From assembly GCA_000437755.1 (NCBI GenBank), contig FR900145.1, forward strand, positions 51,871-115,870: DNA of 64,000 nt. The letters run 5' to 3'. This DNA comes from Roseburia sp. CAG:303 (GTDB taxonomy: Bacteria > Bacillota > Clostridia > Lachnospirales > Lachnospiraceae). The notes under the pieces were generated by a model. The model ran no database searches. It was not told the origin of the DNA and saw nothing but the letters and a program-made list of their open reading frames with translations. A program made the translations under genes and the position numbers. Below are positions 27,387-35,690 of this stretch, piece after piece (positions within the stretch are counted from its first letter, which is position 1; the number at the start of each line of letters is the position of its first letter).

Positions 27387-28594
27387 TGTCAACTAAAACA
27401 GAAGAAATTAAAGAAGAAATCAAAGAGCAGCCGAAAAAGGAAAAGGCTCCGAAGGAAGAAAAGAAAGATACAAAGAAGAAAAAGAAAACCTATACCGTAG
27501 ACGAACTCTTGAGCCAGAATGAGAGAATGGAATTATTCGACGAGTATGGCAGAAGGAAGAAAATCAAGGTAAAGGTAAAAGAAGGCAAGTTAAAGAAGCG
27601 TGAAAACAGAATGGGTTATGTGTTCATGATTCCATATGTTGCCGGTGCATTAATCTGTCTGCTGTATCCGTTAATCATAGCGATTATCTACGCATTCAGT
27701 AATGTAGTTGTAAAAACAAATACCGTTACCTTTAATGGTATCCAGAACTTTGCAAGTGTACTTGATAAGAACCCTGAGCTGATTACCCAGCTCGGTACAC
27801 TGGCATTCAAGATGCTTCTTGGTGTACCACTTATCGTAGTATTTGCACTGCTTATGGCAATGATGCTGAATATGAAACTGCCGGGAAAAGGTGTTTACAG
27901 AACGATCTTCTTCCTGCCGGTTATCGTAGTCAGCGGTCCGGTTATGACCATGATCAATTCCGAAAACAGTAGTATTCAGGCAGTTGATATGACAGTCATT
28001 GAATCGGTAATACAGAGTTTACTTCCAGCCTGGATTTCAGATTCTGTATTGTGGATTTTTAGCAATATCATCATGTTATTATGGTATTCCGGTGTACAGA
28101 TCCTGATTTTCCTTGCAGCATTGCAGAAGATTGATACTTCACTTTATGAAGCTGCAAAGATCGACGGTGGTTCTAACTGGGAATGTTTCTGGAAGATTAC
28201 ACTTCCAACCATTAAGCCAATGCTTCTGTTAAATGCGATTTATACCGTTGTATTCCTGTCACAGGATGCAATCATCAGCCCGCTGATTGATACAATCAAG
28301 GCAGCATTACAGAGTGTCATGGGTTATGGATATGCCGCAGCATTTGCATGGATGTATGCAATCGTGGTACTGCTCTTCGTTGGTATTGTTGCTTTATGTT
28401 TCCTTCCAAAGAAGGATTTGTATGAGAAGCAGATCAAGAAGAACAAGCAGCTTGAAAAGAAGACTAGAAAGAAACTTGCAAAACATCAGAAGCAGTTAAT
28501 CAAGAACCAGATTAAGCTTCAGAAAGCAATTCAGAAGGAAGAAAAGATGAAACTTGCAGGAAAAGACCTGGGAGGAGGTAATTACGATGGCTGA
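27386..28594 (+). CDS. Carbohydrate ABC transporter permease with lysine-rich cytoplasmic tails, MalF type (pair 2)
   Basis: 402 residues, about 100 more than usual. The start overlaps the previous stop (TAATG). Residues 1-70 are very rich in Lys and Glu, before the first membrane segment (MGYVFMIPYVAGALICLLYP). Six hydrophobic segments follow, with the EAA loop EAAKIDGGSNWECFWKITLP near residue 255. The last 55 residues are again Lys/Gln-rich and likely helical. Such charged tails are absent from permease pair 1. They may bind RNA, lipid heads or a cytoplasmic partner (inference). Confidence 0.9.
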   Translation: MSTKTEEIKEEIKEQPKKEKAPKEEKKDTKKKKKTYTVDELLSQNERMELFDEYGRRKKIKVKVKEGKLKKRENRMGYVFMIPYVAGALICLLYPLIIAIIYAFSNVVVKTNTVTFNGIQNFASVLDKNPELITQLGTLAFKMLLGVPLIVVFALLMAMMLNMKLPGKGVYRTIFFLPVIVVSGPVMTMINSENSSIQAVDMTVIESVIQSLLPAWISDSVLWIFSNIIMLLWYSGVQILIFLAALQKIDTSLYEAAKIDGGSNWECFWKITLPTIKPMLLLNAIYTVVFLSQDAIISPLIDTIKAALQSVMGYGYAAAFAWMYAIVVLLFVGIVALCFLPKKDLYEKQIKKNKQLEKKTRKKLAKHQKQLIKNQIKLQKAIQKEEKMKLAGKDLGGGNYDG

Positions 28595-29612
28595 TGCAGT
28601 AAAAGAAGTTAAACCAAAGAAGGAAAAAGCAGAAAAAGTTAAAGTAAAAAAAGCCAAGACTCCTATGTCGAAGGAAAAGCTTCACAAGATAATGTTTGGT
28701 ACGAAAGATGACATGGGCCTCTTGAAAAAAATTGTGGTTTATGTTATACTTACCTGTGTTGGATTTGTGTTTGTATATCCATTATTAAAGGTATTAAGTA
28801 CAAGTTTCATGTCATTGTCAGATTTGTTTGACTCATCCATCAACTGGATTCCGTCAAAGCTCAGATTTGAGAACTACAGGACAACCATGAAAGCCATGAA
28901 TTACTGGAAATCATTAAAAGACAGCTTTATTATATCCGGTCTTCCTACTTTATGTCAGGTAGTTTCCTGTTCCATCGTAGGATACGGACTTGCAAGATAT
29001 AATTTTAAAGGAAAGAACTTTATCATGGGATTGATTATCTTCTCATTTGTTCTTCCTAGTTCACTTTTAATGACAACACAGTATCAGATGTATACATCTT
29101 TTGGATGGACAGGTAAACTGATGACATTTATTTTCCCTGCTATTCTGGCAAATGGATTTAAGTCACAGTTGTTTATCCTGATCTGCTGGTCATTCTTCAA
29201 GCAGATTCCGCCGGTATTAAATGAAGCGGCTGCTATTGATGGTGCCGGACATTTTAAATCATTCTTTAAGATTGCACTTCCATCAGCAGCAGGAGCATTA
29301 ATCGTAGTATTAATCTTCTCCTTCGTATGGTACTGGAATGAACAGTATTTATCACAGCTTTACTTATACAGTAAGGTTAAGGAAAACAATATTTATACAC
29401 CGTTGATTAATCAGCTGTCAATCTTTGATTCGGCGTTCGACAGTGCATATAACAGTAATACTGGTTCTGGTTCGTCAAATTCAGCGACGATCAATGATGC
29501 TTACCGAATGGCAGCAACGATATTAACTATTTTACCGTTATTAATTATTTATGCAGTTTTACAGAAGCAGTTCGTAGAAAGTGTGGACAGAGCTGGTATC
29601 ACTGGTGAATAA
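28587..29612 (+). CDS. Carbohydrate ABC transporter permease, MalG type (pair 2)
   Basis: 341 residues with a lysine-rich N-terminal tail of about 45 residues (KPKKEKAEKVKVKKAK), then six hydrophobic segments. EAA loop: EAAAIDGAGHFKSFFKIALP. The start at 28587 has GGGAGGAGG at 28570-28578 and overlaps the previous gene by 8 bases. Partner of the permease at 27386; the next gene is a binding protein that could serve this pair. Confidence 0.9.
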   Translation: MADAVKEVKPKKEKAEKVKVKKAKTPMSKEKLHKIMFGTKDDMGLLKKIVVYVILTCVGFVFVYPLLKVLSTSFMSLSDLFDSSINWIPSKLRFENYRTTMKAMNYWKSLKDSFIISGLPTLCQVVSCSIVGYGLARYNFKGKNFIMGLIIFSFVLPSSLLMTTQYQMYTSFGWTGKLMTFIFPAILANGFKSQLFILICWSFFKQIPPVLNEAAAIDGAGHFKSFFKIALPSAAGALIVVLIFSFVWYWNEQYLSQLYLYSKVKENNIYTPLINQLSIFDSAFDSAYNSNTGSGSSNSATINDAYRMAATILTILPLLIIYAVLQKQFVESVDRAGITGE

Positions 29613-29627
29613 TACCAATATATTATG

Positions 29628-29651
29628 CAGGAAATTCTCCGGAATTTCCTG
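29628..29651 (+). terminator. Intercistronic hairpin before the lipoprotein binding-protein gene
   Basis: 10-bp perfect stem CAGGAAATTC / GAATTTCCTG with a TCCG loop but no T-run. More likely an mRNA-stabilising or attenuating structure than a full terminator. Confidence 0.5.
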
Positions 29652-29679
29652 TATGATTTGAATTTATCATATGGGTTTA

Positions 29680-29696
29680 AGTATGCCTGGCATACT
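29680..29696. promoter_or_regulatory. Perfect 17-bp palindrome upstream of the binding-protein gene
   Basis: AGTATGCC-T-GGCATACT, perfect 8-bp arms around one base, 48 bases before the start codon. Looks like an operator; no regulator gene lies nearby. Confidence 0.4.
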
Positions 29697-29743
29697 GCCA
29701 ATAAATAAAAAAAGGGAAAAATTAATAAAAAGGAGGATGTCTT

Positions 29744-31246
29744 ATGTCAAAGAACATAAAGAAAGTGCTTTGCTTAACTCTTGCAGTAGCTATGACAGGA
29801 AGCCTGTTTACAGCATGTGGTAAGAAAGAAGAGAAGAAGCAGGTTGCAACTCTGTCACCAATGACCGAGGATGAAATCACTCTTACTTACCAGTTCTGGG
29901 AAGATGGTCCTATTGTAGACTCTCTGAATAAAGAATGGGCAAAGAAATACCCTAACATCACAGTAAAACCAAGTGAGGTACTTGTTACAGACAACAATAC
30001 AAACTTAACGAACTATCTGGGAACAGATAACATGCCGGACGTATTCTGGGTACTTGGTACACCGGATTTCGCAATCACAAATGGTATGTTAACTAACATG
30101 GATGGTATGTGGAGTGCAGACCCTGATACAAAGAATGTTATCGGTGGTATCAATGAATTCCAGCTTGGATATCTTGGAACAGACGGCAAGTGGACAACAC
30201 CTGTTAAGTTCTTCCCAACAGAAGCATGGTTAAACATGAACTACTTCACAACACATAATGCAGATATGCCATCTACAGACTGGACATTTGAAGATATGGA
30301 ATCTTTAGCAGAAAGCCTTACAACTGGTGATGGCCAGGGATGGGGTGTATCTGAAGCTGTTACAGTTATCACATGGTATCCTATCGCATCTGATGCAGAT
30401 TGTATCGGTGAGTTCGGTTGGAATGGTAAAGAATTTGACCTGACTAACTGGGCTGACGGTGTGGAAATTGAAAAAGGATGGATCGACAAAGGTTACAAAG
30501 CTCCTGCTGTTATCGAAGGAACAGACAACCAGTTTCCTCAGGATTTAGGTATGGTTGCTATGCGTCTTGATAACTGGTGGTGCTGGGAAAGATATTGGGA
30601 CAAAGATGAAATGTATACACGTCATGTATACTGGGTTCCATATGTACTCCCTCATACCGAAGACAATTCAAGCAGTGATACATATCTTGCTACCATGGAC
30701 TTTGGTGGTATTTATGCTGACTGTGCTTATCCTCGTGAAGCATACGAAGTTCTTAAATACTTTACATGGGGTCCGGAAGGATGGACATACAAACTTTCCA
30801 AATATGATGAAATCGTTGCTGTTGGTGCAGAAGGTGACGGAGCTTCCGTATCAGGTTTAGTTCCTGGACCTATCAATAACTGCCCAATCACAACAGATGA
30901 TACTATCTGGGAAGAATACCAGAAGAAACATCCAACAACTCTTGCTGGTGGTGATACAGAAGGTAAAGATCAGTATGGTATTGATAGAGCTCCTTACTTT
31001 GATGCATTCTTTGAAACCGTTAAGAATTCTAAGTGGACATGCTATGGTTCCGCTCAGATTCCTGGATTCGATACATGGTTAGCTAACAACTACAACTCAG
31101 CTACTATGTACGATGGTTTCGAAGGTGTAGAAAAATGGGTATTTGAAGGTGGCGGAGATCCTGCAGATAAAGTTGCAGACTTAACAGAATCAGCTAACCA
31201 GACAAATCAGGACTACATCAACCAGATTAAGTCAGTATTAGAGTAA
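29744..31246 (+). CDS. Lipoprotein carbohydrate-binding protein of an ABC transporter
   Basis: 500 residues. Lipoprotein signal with lipobox LFTAC (Cys25). A family-1 sugar-binding fold follows (YQFWEDGPIVDSLNKEWAKKYPNI, DNMPDVFWVLGTPDFAITNGML, AYEVLKYFTWGPEGW) with many tryptophans. It captures sugars outside the cell for the permeases upstream. AGGAGG lies 10 bases before the ATG. Codon usage is richer in T-ending codons (GCT, CCT, GGT) than in the permease genes, like the surface proteins at 13.8-17.1 kb, which suggests high expression. Confidence 0.92.
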   Translation: MSKNIKKVLCLTLAVAMTGSLFTACGKKEEKKQVATLSPMTEDEITLTYQFWEDGPIVDSLNKEWAKKYPNITVKPSEVLVTDNNTNLTNYLGTDNMPDVFWVLGTPDFAITNGMLTNMDGMWSADPDTKNVIGGINEFQLGYLGTDGKWTTPVKFFPTEAWLNMNYFTTHNADMPSTDWTFEDMESLAESLTTGDGQGWGVSEAVTVITWYPIASDADCIGEFGWNGKEFDLTNWADGVEIEKGWIDKGYKAPAVIEGTDNQFPQDLGMVAMRLDNWWCWERYWDKDEMYTRHVYWVPYVLPHTEDNSSSDTYLATMDFGGIYADCAYPREAYEVLKYFTWGPEGWTYKLSKYDEIVAVGAEGDGASVSGLVPGPINNCPITTDDTIWEEYQKKHPTTLAGGDTEGKDQYGIDRAPYFDAFFETVKNSKWTCYGSAQIPGFDTWLANNYNSATMYDGFEGVEKWVFEGGGDPADKVADLTESANQTNQDYINQIKSVLE

Positions 31247-31272
31247 TAAAAACAGATATAATGTAATCCCTT

Positions 31273-31303
31273 CCTCCCGCAGGTTTTCCGGCGGGAGGTT
31301 TTC
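31273..31303 (+). terminator. Terminator of the transporter polycistron
   Basis: GC-rich stem CCTCCCGC / GCGGGAGG, 10-base loop, then TTTTC. Confidence 0.85.
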
Positions 31304-31333
31304 TATATTATGGGAAATTCCTACATAAAAGGA

Positions 31334-31362
31334 TAGATAAAAAGAAAAAAATATGATATACT
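31334..31362 (+). promoter_or_regulatory. Probable promoter of the GH36-GH43 gene
   Basis: Weak TAGATA at 31334-31339, 17-bp spacer, TATACT at 31357-31362. Confidence 0.5.
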
Positions 31363-31416
31363 GGACTCATGGAAAGCAGGCCGTACTGGATGGGAAACGG
31401 CAGAAAGTGAGGAAAT

Positions 31417-34400
31417 ATGGCAATAGAAGAAATATCACGGATTCCTGTCGGAGATATGATATTACGATATGAACAGGAAACCGATTATGCTACGGCTGGT
31501 TTTTCTGTTATTCCGGCAGATATGGATGGCCAAGACAATGCAGAGAAATTCTACAGAATCAATTCACTTGTGCAGATGAAACTGGTGGGTGATATGTATC
31601 CGAACTGTTACGGACACGGTTCGTCCATGCGTAACAGCGAATCTGCCAACAGGCTGGATTATAAGAGTCAGGTAGTGGAAGAAACAGAAGATGCCACCAT
31701 CGTTAAGACATTCTTAGAAGATGCGAGAGGATACCGTGTCACGCATATTGTGACTTATTATCAGGGTGATGAAAGCTTTGAGATGAAGAACATCGTGGAA
31801 AATGTGTCCGGACAGGATATCACGATGGAGATGCTCTCCAGCTTTGAACTGGGGAATATATCCCCATTCTTAACAGGGGACGGACCAGAAAAACTGCTGG
31901 TGCATCGTCTGAGAAGTAAATGGAGCCATGAAGGAAGATTATCGACGGAAACTGTGGAAGATCTGCAATTAGAACCGTCCTGGTCCACATGGTCCGTGTC
32001 CAGTGAAAGATTTGGACAGACAGGTTCGATGCCGGTGAAGAAGTTCTTTCCTTTTGTAGCGATAGAAGATACCGAGAATGAAGTTCTCTGGGGTGTGCAG
32101 CTTGCGCACGAGGCATCCTGGCAGATGGAAGTGTACCGTCAGGACGATGCATTGCATATTTCCGGCGGCATCGCAGACCGTGAATTTGGACACTGGATGA
32201 AGGTGCTTCATCCTGGAGAATCATTTGAAACTCCGACTGCCATTGTCAGTGTATGCCATGGCGGCGGGATTGACAGAATCTGTCACAGACTGACACAGGC
32301 GGCAGAGAAATATCTGGATGATATTCCGGAGAGCGAACAACATCTTCCAATCATCTTTAATGAATATTGTACGACCTGGGGCTGCCCTTCCCATGAGAAT
32401 ATATCAGGAATTATAAATGCCATCAAGGATAGGGATTTTGAATATTTTGTCATCGACTGTGGCTGGTTCAAAGAGGACGGTGTGCCGTGGGATATCAGCA
32501 TGGGAGATTATAATATATCCCCAACCCTGTTCCCGGAAGGTCTGAAGAAAACAGTGGATATGATAAAAGCTGCCGGTATGAAGCCGGGTATCTGGTTTGA
32601 GATTGATAATATCGGAAGTGCCGCAAAAGCTTATCATAATACGGAACATCAGTTAAAGAGGGATGGGTATCCGATTACAACATACAGCAGAAGATTCTGG
32701 GATATGACCGATCCGTGGGTAACTGAATATCTGACAGAGAAAGTAATCAAAACATTAAACACTTACGGATTTGAATATATGAAGATGGATTACAATGATA
32801 CCATCGGCATCGGATGTGACGGAAGTGAGTCGTTAGGTGAAGGATTGCGTAAGAATATGGAAGCATCCGTTGATTTTGTGCGGAAAGTTCTTGCAGAAGT
32901 ACCTGGAATCATTCTGGAGAATTGTGCATCCGGCGGACATAAGCTGGAGCCGCTGATGATGAGCTTATGCTCGATGGCATCATTTTCCGATGCACATGAA
33001 TGTGAGGAGATCCCGGTAATTGCAGCAAATCTTCACCGGGCAATCCTGCCACGTCAGAGCCAGATCTGGGCTGTTATCAGAAAGACGGATAGTGTAAAGA
33101 GAATTGCCTATTCCATTGCAAATACCTTCCTTGGAAGAATGTGTCTGTCCGGCGATGTAACGGAACTGACGGAGGCACAGTGGAAAGCGATCGATGATGG
33201 TATGGCATTTTATAAGAAAATCGTCCCGATTATCAGGAAGGGATATACTTACCATGTAAGTCCGAAGATTGGCAGCGAACGTCATCTGAAGGGCTGGCAG
33301 GGTATTGTAAGAACCGGAGAGAATGGACAGGCATATGTCCTTATCCATACCTTCCACGGCGGCTATCCGGAAGTCATAGAGATACCGCTTCCGGATGACT
33401 GCCCGGATCAGATCATTGCACAGTATTCGGATGAAACGGCAGATGTGATCGTGGAAAACCGGGTATTAAAATTAAAGACGGCGGAAGATATGCGTGCAGT
33501 GGCAGTATTATTAGCTCCGCAGGAAAGGAAAGATAAAAGAAACATGAACAAGACAGGATTTTATATCAGACCATATACCGTAAACTGGAATAACGAAGAG
33601 TCAGACAGTTTACATCTGGAATACAGTTACGATAAGGAAGACTGGTATGCATTTAACGGAGATAACGGTATTCTCTTTGCACAGTCAGGATCTAAGAGAA
33701 TGGCAAAGCCGCAGATCGTAAAGGACGGAGATTCCTTCCGTATCTATGCCATGGATGCAGTGGACAACGATAAGGTATTCTGCTATGAATCAAAGGATCT
33801 GATTACCTTCGGGGAAGAAAAAGTGGCTGAAAGAGCAGAAACACCGGAATATACGGCAGAATCAGCGATTGTAGAGATTACACAGGCACAGCTTGAAAAC
33901 TTGCAGAAGAGATTCGGAAAGCCGGAAGAAGTGGTGATCGATCAGATCGAGGAAATCTGTGTGGAAGTAAAACAGGGAGAAACTCCGGAATTACCGGAAA
34001 CCGTGCAGATTGTATATTCCAATGGTGAAAAAGATACAAAGAAGGTTACCTGGGGAGAAGTTGATACAGAATCCGCAGGAGAAAAGACAGTAACAGGAAC
34101 AATTTACGAACATCAGTATACAAACCCGATCATTTATCACAGAGCCGATCCGTTTATCTATAAACATACGGACGGATATTACTATTTCACCGGTTCCCAT
34201 ACCGATATGGAGCATAATCTGGTCGGAAAATATCAGTACCGCAATATTACGCTCCGTCGTGCAAAGACACTCGAAGGACTGGCAGATAATTCCGGACTTT
34301 ATGAGGAGAGAGTGGTATATCAGAGAGAGCCGCTTCCGGGCGATAACAGCCCTCATATCTGGGCACCTGAGATTCACTTCGTGCGGGGAAAATGGTACAT

Positions 34401-35163
34401 CTACTTTACAACCGTAATCGATGAAAATGAGATGTGGTCCATCCGTCCACACGTTCTGGAATGTGCTGATGCCGATCCGTTTAAGGGAGAATGGGTAAAT
34501 CTTGGAAGAGTACAGACAACCACGAATGACAGCATTGCATTTACTGATTTCTCACTTGACCATACCGTATTTGAGCATAACGGTGAATTATATATGTTCT
34601 GGCCGGAGAAACATCCTGCTGATTCCGTTATCTATGTAGCAAAGATGGTAAATCCGTGGACGATTGACTCTGACAGAATCTGTGCCGTAGTAGCACCGGA
34701 ATACAACTGGGAAAGACATGGATTCCCGGTATGTGAAGGTCCGGCAGTATTGCAAAGAAATGGAAAAATCTTCCTGGTATATTCAGCAGCAGGAACGGAT
34801 GCATTATACTGCCTGGGAATGTGTACCGCCGATGAGAATGCCGATTTACTGGATCCGGCATCCTGGACGAAATCAGAACATCCGGTATTCCAGAGTTCCA
34901 GAAAGAACGGACAGTTCGGACCGGGACACAACAGCTTCACAAAAGATGAAGAAGGTCATGATGTTATGGTATACCATGCACGTCAGGAAGAGAGATACCT
35001 TGTGGACGAAGGCTATCAGCCATTATATGATGCAGGAAGAAATGCAACACTTATGAGAATTTACTGGAATGAAGACGGTACACCGAACTTCTCCGTACCG
35101 ATTCCGAGCGGAAAGGGTCACGACATTCCGACCGAATTCACAGCAAAAGTAATTGTAAAATAA
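31417..35163 (+). CDS. Bifunctional cytoplasmic glycosidase: GH36-like plus GH43
   Basis: 1248 residues. Residues 1-710 are a GH36-type (alpha-galactosidase clan) enzyme: N-terminal beta domain, then the barrel with EYMKMDYND (nucleophile Asp458), ENCASGGHKLEP, and FSDAHE (likely acid/base Asp525). Residues about 715-845 are a beta-rich linking region. About 850-900 resemble a Big_4-type Ig-like domain (EVKQGETPELPETVQIVYSNG). Residues about 900-1248 are a five-bladed GH43 domain with RADPFIYK (base Asp911), DFSLDHTVF (Asp1048) and CEGPAVL (acid Glu1107), as in arabinofuranosidases. No signal peptide, so it acts on imported sugars. GH36 members cleave alpha-galactose or beta-L-arabinopyranose; with the GH43 half this suggests trimming of arabinogalactan side chains. 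The GH36 SDAHE motif differs from the common SDDTDA, so specificity is uncertain. Confidence 0.88.
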   Translation: MAIEEISRIPVGDMILRYEQETDYATAGFSVIPADMDGQDNAEKFYRINSLVQMKLVGDMYPNCYGHGSSMRNSESANRLDYKSQVVEETEDATIVKTFLEDARGYRVTHIVTYYQGDESFEMKNIVENVSGQDITMEMLSSFELGNISPFLTGDGPEKLLVHRLRSKWSHEGRLSTETVEDLQLEPSWSTWSVSSERFGQTGSMPVKKFFPFVAIEDTENEVLWGVQLAHEASWQMEVYRQDDALHISGGIADREFGHWMKVLHPGESFETPTAIVSVCHGGGIDRICHRLTQAAEKYLDDIPESEQHLPIIFNEYCTTWGCPSHENISGIINAIKDRDFEYFVIDCGWFKEDGVPWDISMGDYNISPTLFPEGLKKTVDMIKAAGMKPGIWFEIDNIGSAAKAYHNTEHQLKRDGYPITTYSRRFWDMTDPWVTEYLTEKVIKTLNTYGFEYMKMDYNDTIGIGCDGSESLGEGLRKNMEASVDFVRKVLAEVPGIILENCASGGHKLEPLMMSLCSMASFSDAHECEEIPVIAANLHRAILPRQSQIWAVIRKTDSVKRIAYSIANTFLGRMCLSGDVTELTEAQWKAIDDGMAFYKKIVPIIRKGYTYHVSPKIGSERHLKGWQGIVRTGENGQAYVLIHTFHGGYPEVIEIPLPDDCPDQIIAQYSDETADVIVENRVLKLKTAEDMRAVAVLLAPQERKDKRNMNKTGFYIRPYTVNWNNEESDSLHLEYSYDKEDWYAFNGDNGILFAQSGSKRMAKPQIVKDGDSFRIYAMDAVDNDKVFCYESKDLITFGEEKVAERAETPEYTAESAIVEITQAQLENLQKRFGKPEEVVIDQIEEICVEVKQGETPELPETVQIVYSNGEKDTKKVTWGEVDTESAGEKTVTGTIYEHQYTNPIIYHRADPFIYKHTDGYYYFTGSHTDMEHNLVGKYQYRNITLRRAKTLEGLADNSGLYEERVVYQREPLPGDNSPHIWAPEIHFVRGKWYIYFTTVIDENEMWSIRPHVLECADADPFKGEWVNLGRVQTTTNDSIAFTDFSLDHTVFEHNGELYMFWPEKHPADSVIYVAKMVNPWTIDSDRICAVVAPEYNWERHGFPVCEGPAVLQRNGKIFLVYSAAGTDALYCLGMCTADENADLLDPASWTKSEHPVFQSSRKNGQFGPGHNSFTKDEEGHDVMVYHARQEERYLVDEGYQPLYDAGRNATLMRIYWNEDGTPNFSVPIPSGKGHDIPTEFTAKVIVK

Positions 35164-35275
35164 ACAAAAACTAACAAAAAGCAATAAAAAGTAATAAAAA
35201 GCAACAAGAAACAACAGAAAGTAACAAAAAGCAACAAGAAACAACAGAAAGTAACAAAAAGCAATAAAAAGCAAC
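35163..35275. repeat. A-rich array with roughly 10-bp periodicity
   Basis: Eleven or so copies of a unit like GNAAYAAAAA or GNAACAAGAA. Within it 35201-35230 is nearly repeated at 35231-35260, a 30-bp period. It directly follows the GH36-GH43 stop codon; almost no C or T on this strand. Probably slippage-generated; no coding capacity. Confidence 0.7.
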
Positions 35276-35279
35276 AGAT

Positions 35280-35324
35280 AAAATGCCGGGGAACAGCTTC
35301 ATACAGCCTGCTCTCCGGCATTTT
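35280..35324. terminator. Bidirectional terminator between converging genes
   Basis: Stem AAAATGCCGG / CCGGCATTTT with A-run on one side and T-run on the other, between the plus-strand GH36-GH43 gene and the minus-strand spoVA operon. Confidence 0.8.
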
Positions 35325-35333
35325 GCCGTAAAA

Positions 35334-35690
35334 TTACTGTTTCATTTTCGGTTTAAAAACCAGGGAAGCCAGATAACCGAAAATCAATGCACCGGATATT
35401 CCGACCGCACCCGCCTGAAAACCACCGGTAAAGACACCAATAAAGCCATTTTCATCTACCGCATCCTTTACCCCTTTCCAGAGAGAATTTCCAAAGCTGC
35501 AAAGCGGAACTCCGGCCCCGGCACCGGAAAAGTCAATCAGGGATTCATACCAGCCGAGTGCCCCCAGCAATGTGCCTATGACAACCAGTCCGACCATGAT
35601 CCGTCCCGGCATCAGCTTTGTTTTATCAATAAAAATCTGTGTAAGTGCACAGATGACTCCGCCGACCAGAAATGCTTTCAGATAAATCAT
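35334..35690 (-). CDS. spoVAE: Stage V sporulation protein AE
   Basis: 118 residues, mostly hydrophobic (about four membrane segments), matching the SpoVAE (SpoVAEb) family: MIYLKAFLVGGVICALTQIF, LVVIGTLLGALGWYESLIDF, SGAGAGVPLCSFGNSL. Part of the inner spore membrane channel that moves calcium-dipicolinate into the forespore and out at germination. Related in sequence to spoVAC (shared GAGxxVPxxxFxNS). Its ATG overlaps the spoVAD stop by four bases (ATGA), so translation is coupled. Last gene of the operon. Confidence 0.93.
   Translation of the reverse strand: MIYLKAFLVGGVICALTQIFIDKTKLMPGRIMVGLVVIGTLLGALGWYESLIDFSGAGAGVPLCSFGNSLWKGVKDAVDENGFIGVFTGGFQAGAVGISGALIFGYLASLVFKPKMKQ

Noticed and set aside
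35163..35275. CRISPR-like array
   Set aside because: The repeat units are only about 10 bases, A-rich and without unique spacers, and no cas genes are near.
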